From Hemileia vastatrix (taxonomy: Eukaryota; Basidiomycota; Pucciniomycetes; Pucciniales; Zaghouaniaceae): a stretch of 64,000 nucleotides of DNA. The stretch covers positions 12,353,001 to 12,417,000 of the forward strand of contig JASXTE010000016.1 in the NCBI GenBank assembly GCA_030280995.1. Reading direction: 5' to 3'. Positions 1 through 9,900 of this stretch are shown in pieces. How positions within the stretch are numbered: the stretch's first letter is position 1; each line of letters opens with the position of its first letter. Below the pieces are notes generated by a model. That model made no database searches and was not told the origin of the DNA. It saw only the letters and a list, made by a program, of their open reading frames with translations. The translations under genes were made by a program, and so were the position numbers.

Positions 1-53
1 TTGGCCAATCCAAATTGTAGTTTCAGAAGGCGGGGTCCAACTACACAGAAAAA

Positions 54-1197
54 TTATATCAGTAATTTTTCTCTGTTAAAGAAATTGGATTTATTAATTT
101 GGTACCTACAGATTGGAAGCTCATCAAATTTGTAAGCAGCCGGGATTTGAGCTGTTGAAGAAAGCTGAATGGATGTTGAAGGAGGATCAACCAGATATAG
201 GTATGGATTCTCATGATCATTATATAAATGGTTTTGAGAAGATGAAGGAGAAGAAGGGCGTTCCTGTGGCCTAGTTGGATCATCAGGGCTGCTGTTGTTG
301 TTGCGGATATTATTATTGCTTGGCCCAGTTGTATTGGACACTGGTGGTGGAGAACCAGGGTTGTTAAAGGAAGGATCAGGAGAAAAACCTGGAAGCTGAT
401 TGTAATTTTCTGGATGAAGATATAGAAGAAAGAGAATCATCAGAGGAATAATGTGTGGCCAGTGGAGAGGTGTAGTTAGTTATTCTTAAAGTAATCGGAG
501 ATTTTTGTTTGGAAGCAGTGTTGCGTGCTCTGGTGTTTTCAGAAGGTCCTCTGGCAGGTTTTCTAAAGTTTTTGGAATTTTTGGGGATGTCTGGGAAAGA
601 AATTTGGTGTGTACCCATTGCTCTGGGAGCACTAGGAGGTGCTCGTGTATATTTTTTGGTTTTTAATGGTGTATTTTGGCTTTTATCTGGCTGAATTTGG
701 GAGTTTTGAGCCTGATTTTTACTTTCTGGCAAGGCGGGTGGGAGGCCCAAAGTTGGGAGGGCCTCCTGGATGTGGTCTAGAAGCCTGGGAGCTGATTTTG
801 AAGCTTATTTGACCAAATTTACTGAGATAAAAGCAGATTCTTGGGAAGATAAATCAGGTCTTTTAGGGAGTTATTTGGGAATAGAATGGCGTGATCTTCT
901 GGAAGGAGCGGAAGATAAAGAAGAAGAAGCAGGTCCAAGTTCTGGTGACCTGGTAGGAGATCTGGAAATATATTTGTGTGAAGGTGAAGGCGGAGGTATT
1001 GGATAGTTGGGGTCTCTGTCACATCTTTTCTTTTTAGAGTGGCAAGAATCACAGGCTCTGTTATAGAATTTGGCTTGAGGAGTAAGAAGAGTGAAGGTAC
1101 AAGGCCTGCACATGTGGATGCACTGTCTACAACCAAAGTCCTTTACAGAAGTGAAACAGGGAAGGCCCAATGGGTTAAAGTCTAGAGATTCAGCCAT
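54..1197 (-). pseudogene. Broken zinc-cluster-like protein gene (paralogue of the gene at 2045-2498)
   Basis: The reading frame starts at an ATG at 1197. After about 22 residues it shows six cysteines spaced C-x2-C-x6-C-x15-C-x2-C-x6-C, ending in the basic stretch CDSCHSKKKRC. This is the spacing of fungal Zn2Cys6 clusters, but the basic residues lie in the second half rather than the first. A Ser/Pro-rich tail follows. The frame is then cut by two TAA codons (near 871 and 810) and resumes as a Ser/Pro/Lys-rich stretch to about 376. A further low-complexity stretch lies in another frame at 440-54 (NDHENPYLYLVDPP), probably a second exon as in the intact paralogue. Sequence-specific DNA binding would be the family expectation, but the match is motif-level only. 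I call it a pseudogene because of the two stops; unannotated introns could remove them. Confidence 0.5.
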
Positions 1198-1345
1198 GAT
1201 CTGTGAAGGAAAAATAATGAAGAGAAAAGAGATGAATGAAAATTTTGTCAGTGATGTGTAGATAATGAAGAAAGAGTGGAAGTTCAGCAGGTTGGCTGTG
1301 GAGTACTGTGCATGGAGGTGGCTCCCCCCTTATATGCAAAATGTG

Positions 1346-1860
1346 GATAGTCCATCAAGACTTTTAACTGAAAACTGGAAGTCCTCCAAGACTTAAAACT
1401 GGCTGGTTATTTAAAGATTGCTTCAAGATTTTTTATTTTTTTATTACTAATGTGAATCTGCAGTCCATCAAGACTTTAAACTGAGAAATGGTACAGTCCC
1501 CCAAGACTATAAACTGAGGATGGTTGTTGGTTGAGTCCTTCAGGACTATAAACTGATAATGTGGATTTGGTGTGATTCTGGCAGAGGGCATCCAAGGGGG
1601 AGTCTCTGAATTTTGTTAAGGCAAGTGTGGGGGTAACTGATGAGCTGGCTGCTCTGTAGAAGAGTTACCCCAGAATGTTATTTTGTTTCTTTGGTCTTTA
1701 ATTTTTTGATCTCTGGTTCTGTCTTTTTGATTCAGGTTTTGAGTCCCCCAAGACTATAAACTGAGGGTTTTCAAGTCTCCCAATAATATAAAATGAGGGC
1801 TGTTAGTCCCCCAAGATTTAAAACTGAGGATTAGTCCCCCAAGACTTAAAAATGAGGAGT
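1346..1860. repeat. Cluster of about nine short direct repeats upstream of the broken zinc-cluster gene
   Basis: A roughly 25-bp unit recurs near 1350, 1380, 1460, 1493, 1533, 1741, 1774, 1804 and 1832. The best copies contain AGTCCCCCAAGACTATAAAC followed by TGAGG. AGTC and GACT at the two sides can pair across the C-run. Unit spacing is irregular (about 25 to 180 bp), so this is not a simple tandem array. It lies between the 5' end of the broken gene (1197) and the 3' end of its intact paralogue (2045). A diverged copy and a flanking block (AAGTGTGGGGGTAACTGATG) recur inverted near 60040-60175, so the cluster belongs to a dispersed repeat. I saw no known regulatory motif. Confidence 0.7.
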
Positions 1861-2044
1861 TTTATTATTTTTTATTTCTAAATCAAGATTTTCAGGAAAG
1901 AAGTAATTACAGAAAAGAATCAAGAAATGTAACAAAATTTTCAGCATTGGCTTTGAACTGGTGGATGAGGCTCTTTTTTCTCTCAAGGTCCTGTGGTTTC
2001 CTGGCAGGAGTGGATTGGAAGTAATCTAGGATAAGATGCTTCTT

Positions 2045-2498
2045 TTAAGAAGAATGTTGTTGGTAGTTGTTTTTGATGGTTGGCAATGGATTAGGTGGGA
2101 GTTCTTCAAGGGTTCCCACATTTTCATAATCACTGTCTGGATTAGAATGAGCTGGAAATTGGTCAGATTGAATTTCAGTATGAAGAAGTGTTGAGCTTAC
2201 CATTAGAAGGACCAGGGATAGAAGAGCTACTGTTTGTAGCGGGTTTGGCACTCTTTTTTGAAGGGTGTAATTTGTTTACTAGTCTGGGGATCAGGATGGA
2301 TGGTCTGGATCTTTTGGTGCTGGAGGAAGGTGGATCAGGTTGTGGAAGAGAAGAAGATGATGAAGAGGACAATGGACCAGGTCTGAAACAAGTCTTCTTC
2401 CTAGAGTGACAGGCATCACAGGAGGTTCTGTAGGGATGAGCTTGAGGTGTTATGGTACAGATGAGATTGTTTTCAATGCAGTATTGGCAAGCACCCAT
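2045..2498 (-). CDS. Small zinc-cluster-like protein, two exons, intact
   Basis: I chose the ATG at 2498, which puts a cysteine motif at the N-terminus; an in-frame ATG at 2561 would add 21 residues. Exon 1 is 2498-2201 and exon 2 is 2151-2045, separated by a 49-bp intron with GTAAGC donor and TTCCAG acceptor; the phase is preserved and gives 134 residues. The cysteines are spaced C-x2-C-x6-C-x12-C-x2-C-x6-C, within the Zn2Cys6 range, with the basic run HSRKKTC in the second half. A poly-Ser/Pro stretch and a Lys/Arg-rich segment follow, then an acidic C-terminus. The family is not one I recognise by name. Zn2Cys6-type DNA binding is an inference from spacing alone; the missing typical first-half basic residues argue for a distinct or repeat-associated family. 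It lies next to a broken paralogue on the same strand. Confidence 0.6.
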
Positions 2499-2561
2499 TT
2501 CAGTAGCAGATTTGGAGAGGAAGCTGAAAATGGTGGTTATGATGAAGGAGAATGTGGACAT

Positions 2562-3086
2562 TCTCTATTGGATAGGGGATGTTGTCTTCCAACATTGGTG
2601 GAGCCCTTTGTTGGTCTGTTTGGTATTTTTTTGATATGTCTTAAATGGCATTGCTTAATAATTTTTTTACTTGAATTTTCATTAATTTAGGTTTTTTAAT
2701 TATCTTATAAGACTTCTTTTCATGTTAATTTATGCAATGAACAAAAATTTTGGCAATCTATACCCTTCTTCAATAAATCACAGGGGAGGGTATTGCCATT
2801 TTTTGTCCTAAATTTCTTCTGACTTAGAAAAAAAATTGTGATCCCCACCCTTTGTTATGGTAAATAGCAGCGGAGAGTATTTTCAAAAAAGTTTTTTTGA
2901 CATATATTTTTTTGACATATAAATAATTTGGTGGTCTGGACCCAATAATATGGTAAATTTCAGGTTATTGTGTTGCCAAGAAAAACTTGCATAACTTGCT
3001 TCCATAATTATTCTTGGTCTACCAAGATCCATTTTCTTTAACAACTCAAGTATATTTCAAGTTTTGTTTTCCCCAGAATATTTTAA
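2562..3086. other. AT-rich non-coding stretch, probably the outer part of Harbinger-like element F
   Basis: No supported gene. Around 2780-2860 the minus strand reads GGGTGGGGATCAC and then ATGGCAATACCC. These resemble the sub-gene repeat blocks of Harbinger elements A-C, so element F probably reaches at least this far left. I could not place its terminus. Confidence 0.4.
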
Positions 3087-3416
3087 ATGAGTACCTCATT
3101 TAGTGTTGAAGACAATTCTAACAAGGGCTATCCTTCAAGTATTATATTTCATAAAAAAGGAATTTGTGGATGATGATAGTATTTGGGAACAAATACAAGA
3201 AAGTGATAAATCCAAGACTAGAGAAAAATTCCTAAACATAATTGATTAAAAAATAGAAAGTATGATTGACAGAGTAGGATCTAGATTATTAGATATAAGT
3301 AGTTTACTTAGACAAAAAAATTTGAAGAGTTTAAAAATCTAAGGAAGGAGATACATGAATTGTTGAAAGAATTACATGTTGATATTAAAGAAGAAATTCA
3401 AAAAGAAATTTATTAA
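3087..3416 (+). pseudogene. Remnant of a small coiled-coil protein gene
   Basis: An ATG at 3087 opens a frame that reads MSTSFSVEDNSNKGYPSSII. A frame change near 3155 leads into an acidic stretch containing SIWEQIQESDKSKTREKF, then one in-frame TAA, a helical stretch DRVGSRLLDISSLL, and another frame change. It ends as an amphipathic Glu/Lys-rich helix (LRKEIHELLKELHVDIKEEI) at a TAA at 3416. The composition looks coding and coiled-coil-like, but at least two frameshifts and one stop break it. It ends tail-to-tail against the minus-strand Myb-like pseudogene of element F. I do not recognise the family. Confidence 0.4.
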
Positions 3417-3429
3417 TGTTTACTTATTT

Positions 3430-3997
3430 TTAACTAATAAAATAAAGCAACTCTTTAATATCAGCATTTGATTTATTTGCATTAACACAGGCAAGTAAAA
3501 AAACTTAATTTCTTGATTTTTCAGCATTAAGTTGCTTCATTTTTAATTCATCAGCTTATAAATGAATTTTTGGCATTTTCCAATTGAAAATGATTTTTTA
3601 TGAATTTTTCATCATCCTCTCTTTGAACCCTAACCTTCTTCCTATCCAAATTTAAATGTTCTTTCTCAATTTCTAAAAAAATTTCTTCCTTTTATTGTGA
3701 ATGAAACCACTTCTTTTCCTCAAAAAGTAGTTGATGTTCTGCAGTTTTTTCAAGAAACTCCAACTTCATGATTTCAATTTGCGTTTGTTATTTTTCTGCA
3801 ACAAGTTTACCTTTTAAGAGTATGAAAAATCAATTAAGAAAAACTCTTTATTTAGTCAAATCAAACGTAAAAAATATAACCATTTTTGGGTTTATTAACA
3901 ATCTCCCCATAAGCAGAAAGAACAGCCTTTGACATTGATTGAGTTGTCCCAAAACTAACAGAAGCTCTTTGCTTGAGTCTTTTGCTAGGAGGGGCTG
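3430..3997 (-). pseudogene. C-terminal Lys/Glu-rich part of the Myb/SANT-like gene of Harbinger element F
   Basis: On the minus strand this encodes broken stretches rich in Lys and Glu (for example MKLEFLEKTAEHQLLFEEKK), with several stops. It corresponds to the coiled-coil tail seen at 19190-19530, 50970-51374 and 54440-54720 in the other Harbinger-like elements. Its N-terminal half is at 14993-15693; the gypsy element at 3998-14992 separates them. The gene is dead by stops as well as by the insertion. Confidence 0.5.
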
Positions 3998-6769
3998 TGT
4001 CAGGCTGAAGTCAAGTACAGAGATGTTAACTAGCTTGAATGGTCAGTTGTCTAGAAGATTTTAATGGTCCTATATGAATACTGTAGTAAAAATCCAATAG
4101 GTATTAATATATAACTAAATATAAGGGTCTCAGTAATTTTAATCTCACTAATTATATATGCCCTACAATCTTTATAGTTGGTAGAAAAATAGATTTAATA
4201 ATTCAGATACTATTCAAAGACTTTATAAGTACTATTGATATGTATTCTAATTGTATTGGTTATATGTTTTAATTGTAATGATAGAGAATGTAGAAAACAA
4301 GACCCAAAGCCTCCTCCTTTTATACAAAATAAGTTCCCCAATGAATCCCTTGATTTACCAGTCCTATACACAGTTAATATCGGCCAGTCATCTAGAAGAT
4401 GGAGGAAAACAATAAATAATGGAGAGGAGGAGGAGGAGATAGGGAAGGAAATAAATAATAAAAGGACTTATATTTATTTTAAGAGAAACAAAGCAACGAG
4501 GACTTCTTGCACTTGACAGAAAAAAGTGAGGGTTATTTTAAATTATAATATATTAATTTTAAGTAAGGGTTTAATCTCAATGCGGGGAAACACTTATATG
4601 TATTACTAGACTAAGAGAAACCATAGAAATTTATTAAAATTTATATTAGAACTATGATACTAATAAAAATAATAATAATTTGTATAATATCTAAATATGT
4701 AATAAAAATGTGAGTGTAATAAATGAAGTGTTAAAGGGGATTACCAAAGGCCCTTTTATAGACCAGGTGACCTCTGAAGCACCACAAATCAGTATATACA
4801 AAATAGTAATAAGCTAAAACAAGAATATAAAAGAGTAAAAATGAAACATAGATATTAAGAAAAAAATATGAAACAATTAACCTAAACCTGTGAGTAATTA
4901 ACCATTTTCCAACCATAACTTCCCAAAACACTTAATTAAAGTAATTAGTAAACGAGTAAGTCTGAAACATGAGAACAATTAGTAAAATAATCCAAAACAG
5001 ACATTATATTGACATGTAAAGGGTTTAAGTAAAAGAATAAAATTATTTTCATGCCAAAAATTCATGTAATAAATTCAATCCAGTTTAAAGCAATTTTAAT
5101 TAATTTTTTTAACTATGTAATTAATTCAATAATTATTTTAAATGAAAAATATAATTAATTTAATGATATTTTTAATTTAAAGTGGGTATTTTAATACTAT
5201 GTTTTTAAATAAGTGTTATAATTTATTTAATAATTTTTTCTGACACAATTAAGGGTCAAAAAAGCGCCCAATATTATTGTTTAATAATATATGAAAAGTT
5301 TTATTTAATATATAAATTTATTTACTTAATTTAATTACATTATAAGTCAATTTTACATATATAATTATAATATATGTTTGTAATTAATTAATTATTAATT
5401 TATAATTATTAAATGCATAAAAATGCGCCATTATTTGTTGAATATAAAATATATTATGCTTAATTTAAATGTATAAAAAATTTATATAACAATAAAATTA
5501 ATATAACACTTATATTTAATAAGATACTTATATAATTTTATTGTTCAATAAAATATTAATTTATATACATAAAATACAATTCTTACGCCCTCTTTCAGGT
5601 CCAATAAATTAACATATCATTTATTGGGCTCCTGGTATAGCCTGGCTGACAGTTAATGACACCTCTATCAAACTTATAGACATGTCCATCAACATCCCAA
5701 GTGACCCATAACATAATTAGAAGAATATCAACTGCCAAAATCCTGTAATAATAGGGAAAATCCATCAAAATTAAAGAATAAGTAAAAAAGAGAGTATATG
5801 CGTATTATACATCAATATAAAAGACTAAAGAGGTTAAATTAAGGTTAATAAGAGCTTAAGAATAAGGGGAATCACAGTAGAAATGATGGGGCTAATCCTG
5901 AAATTATACTATGTGAAATTCACATTCAAAAATGACCAAAATTGACTGAGAAACCACCTAGAAACCCAAAAAAGGGCATGAGATGTGATGTAACTACATG
6001 CAGTCCTTAGCAGGCGCTTGCACGGGTAAATCCTTGACTAATGTTAGGCAACTTTAAGTGTGGTAGTGAAATAAGGTTCCAAGAGTGAGGTTATTAATGA
6101 AATTAGTGCATATAAAGAGGGTCAATGCATTATTAATTAAGCTAGGACACTAAATAAGCACCTGTCACCTATTTTAGTGTGTTCCCCCACAGTGGGTGTA
6201 GAATTTGGGGTAATTATAGTGTGTAAAAGCTAACTTTGCTATAATTGAAGCTATTCACATGGAAAAAATGCAGGCAGTATGTGGCCAGTACACAGAAGCC
6301 ATTTCTGGCATAAAAAACACCAAATTTGAAAAGTTTTATTTTTATGCATTTTAGTAGCCAAATCAATAGTCCTCATTGAGACAAATTGATCTGTCCATTC
6401 GCATTTTTAATATTATTTAATTTATAGCACATCTAATCAACTTTTAAGTGATTTAAAGCGCATTTCTTTTTTTTACATAAAACAATGAAAATAACAGTTT
6501 TAAGTGTACTTAAAAATTATGTAGCCTTATATTTAAGGTTCTTAAGATTACCCTAACATATTTCAACTTAATATTAAGTACATAAGACTTATAAAAGGTG
6601 GATATATGCGTGTACATAAGGTGTTATAATGGCATTTTTTGTGTATTATCATAATTTTACTTATGTATACTGTTTGTGTACTCTAATTTATTGTTCACAT
6701 GTATAGTTCATGTGTTTAACATAACTTATAAGTAATTTTTACTCAGTCCTGGGGATATACTTACTGACA
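3998..6769 (-). repeat. 3' LTR of chromovirus copy E, split by a solo LTR
   Basis: It starts TGTCAGGCTG and ends ...ACTGACA at 6769, next to the purine-tract region of the internal domain. Segments 3998-4379 and 5652-6769 (about 1,500 bp together) align with the other LTR of this element (13500-14992). The 1.27 kb between them is a foreign LTR. The element lies in minus orientation. Confidence 0.8.
4380..5651 (-). mobile_element. Solo LTR (about 1.27 kb) of another retrotransposon family, nested in an LTR
   Basis: GTTAA flanks it on both sides (4375-4379 and 5652-5656); the uninterrupted LTR at about 13872 reads CACAGTTAATGAC, giving a direct empty-site comparison. Read on the minus strand it begins TGTCAGCCAGGCT, followed closely by an inverted pair around CCCAATAAA...TTTATTGG. 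The LTR starting at 62719 has the same start and the same kind of pair. Its far end reads ...CCGATA rather than the usual ...CA. It has no coding capacity and is very AT-rich. Confidence 0.65.
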
Positions 6770-6947
6770 CTCACCCACCTAAAAATCAATTTAAAAAATG
6801 AAAAGTTATACATTTTCTTTATTTATTTGTTATTTTTCAGGTATTCAGATTAATTCTGTAGCATTAAAGATTATTCTTTAAAGAAATAAAACATAATAAA
6901 ATACTATGAGTACTGGTATTTAACCCCTCAGCTGGTTGAACAGAAAT

Positions 6948-9900
6948 TTATTTCTGTTTAAATTTTTTAAAAGAGAGGATAAATTTGAAATTTCTTTTTC
7001 AGGTATCCATTTATCAAATTCATCAAATTTCACCTTAAATCTTAATAAATACTCAGTTCCTTTTTCCTTAGTAAGGATTCTTTTCTTGAGTTTTTTTTCA
7101 ATATCTTCTTTTTCCACAATTTCTTCAGGTTGTTTTTATGCCTTCCCCTTCTTTTTGGAAATAAGTCAGGATCATTTGCATTGTAAGGTTTCAATAATGA
7201 GATAGGGATAACTGGATGTTTCCTATCATATGGGGCATATAATATGACTTCCACAGCATTATTACCAACCATCTTGCTTACTACAAAGGTCCTACAAAGG
7301 GATCCTTCAATTTAAAATTACCTTGTAAGTTAAAATGTAGTGTTGAAATTAGGACTTCATCTCATTTTTTGAATTCAAATTCTTTATGAAATTTATCCCA
7401 CCTTTTCTTTTCAAATTCAAATGCTTTTTGAATGTGTTCTTCTGCATGTTTTCTACACATTTTTTGCATATGAATAAAGGATTTAGTACCAGGGTGTATA
7501 TCCAACCTTGGTAATTTATTTAAATGATTTACTGGGGTATTTGGTACATATCCCAGCAAGAGTTCAAATGGTTTCTTCTCTGTTACAGAATGAGTTGTGC
7601 TGTTTGAAGAAAATTCAATGCCAGGAATTAATGTTAACCATTCATGTGTCAATTTTTCATTATATTTGTATTCTAATCCAAAGGCACAATATCTTCTGAT
7701 CATATCTTCTAAAATTTGTATCATTCTCTCAGCCAACCCATCAGTTTGTGGATAGTGTGCTGTAGAAAATTTCAATTGACAAACTGATACTTCCATCAAT
7801 GATGTCCAGAACTCTGAAGTAAATTTAGGGTCTCTGTCAGAGATTTTGGCTTTGGGGAACCCAGCAGTATTCATCATTTGAGTCTACCATAGTAATGCCA
7901 AGTCTTTTGCAGATACCTCTTTATGGGTAGGGATAAATTTACAAATTTTTGTTAATCTGTATACAATAACCCAGCAAGAATTGAAACTTTATTTTCCTGC
8001 TAATGGAAAGCCTGTGACAAAATCCATGTTTATAATATCCCATGGAGCTTTTGGCTGCTCTATTTGTTGTAATAACCCAGCTCTCTTCCCAGTTATTCTT
8101 TTAGATTTCTGACAAGAGTCATGTGTTTCAATGTATTTTTGTACATCTTCTTTCATGTTTATCCAACAGGCTGTATTTTTAACTCTGGTTAATTTTTTGT
8201 TAAAATCAAAATGACCAGCTAAGATGTCATCATGACAAGTACTCAACATTAACTCTTTCATAGAAGGTGGTATAACTATTACATTACTTAGCTTTTTTCT
8301 GTAATATATATATCCATCTTCAATTGACAGTTTACAATTTTCGAATGAATTTTTATACTTTGGAGGCAAGGATTTAATTAATGCACTCTTAGAGGCATTT
8401 GTTGGATCATTTAAAATGGTATATAATTTAGCCAAATCTTTATCAGATAAATAATTTTCCAATATAGTTTTCATAAACTCTTCCTCTAAATCCACTATAT
8501 AAATACCAAATATATTTATAACCTCATTTTCAGGTACATAATCTGGTTTGTCAGCATCATTTGGCAAAGGGCTTCTGGATAATAAATCCACATTATAATG
8601 CAATAATACTGCTCTATGAGTGATTGTCATTCTTTCTATGTACTCTTGTACAGCTAGTTTAAATCTAAACATGTTCCTATTAGATGTTTTCATGTTTAGT
8701 AATGATTTTACTGCACTGAAAACTTTTATTAATTTAAACTTCTGGTCCTCCAGATAGTAATGAAGTTTCTCCAAGACCCACAAAATGGCTAAACATTCCA
8801 TTTGGGTGGAACCATACCTTAATTCTGTCTTTCTTAAGGTTCTTGATATATAACAGATAACTAATTCTGATAATTTTCAATATATTATCTGTTTTTGCTG
8901 TAAGGCAGCACCTAACTCTGTGAAGCTTTCATCAGTATAAAAGATAAAAGGTAGGTTAAAATCTGGCAGACCCAATATTGGATCTAACATTAAACACTCC
9001 TTCAGTTTATCAAATGTGTGTTGTCTTTCATTATTCCAAATAAAAGCCTTATTTTTCCTGATTAATGTTGTTAAAAGAGCTGCAATGTATTGGGAGTTTT
9101 TTATATACTGTCTATAATATCCACACATACCCAAAAAACTTTGAAAATCTTTTACATTCTTAGGTATAGCAATGTTTTTAATTTCTGCCACCTTAATCTG
9201 GTCAACAAAAATTTGTAATCCACATACAACATGTCCAAGTACTTTCAAGGATTTAAATCCAAACTTACATTTCTTTAATGCAATTGTCATATTAATTTCA
9301 TCCATCTTTTGAAATACTCTCTTCAGGTGATTTAAATGTTCATCATATGTTTTTGAAAACACTATGATATCATCACTATAAACCAAAAGCCATCCTTCAA
9401 CCATTTCCTGATGAAAGACACTATCCATCAATTTTTGAAAGACTGAAGGCACATTCTTTGGGCCAAATGGCATTCTCACATACTTATATATTCCCATATG
9501 TGTGGTTATTAATAAGTAATTTTGAGAATTATTTTCAACAGGAATCTGGTGGTAAACTTTGTTTCCATCCAGAAAGGAAATATATTTTGCCCCTTGTAAT
9601 GTAGCATGGATAGAAGCTATCCTTGGTAGAGGGTAAATATCATCTACAGTGTATGTACTCAGAGCTCTACAATCACTGCATAATCTTGCCTTATCTTTTT
9701 CATAACAGATTAATACTGGTGAAATAACACAATAATTAGGTTTTGTGTCTAATTTTTCAACAATACCCATTTCCAACAACATTTTTATATTGTTTTCAAT
9801 ATCTTTCCTTTTTTCACAAGATGCTGGGTAAGGTTTCTCTTTCAAGCTACCAGGAATATTATCCAAGTCACAACTTAAAGAGATTTTCATCTCATGGTCT

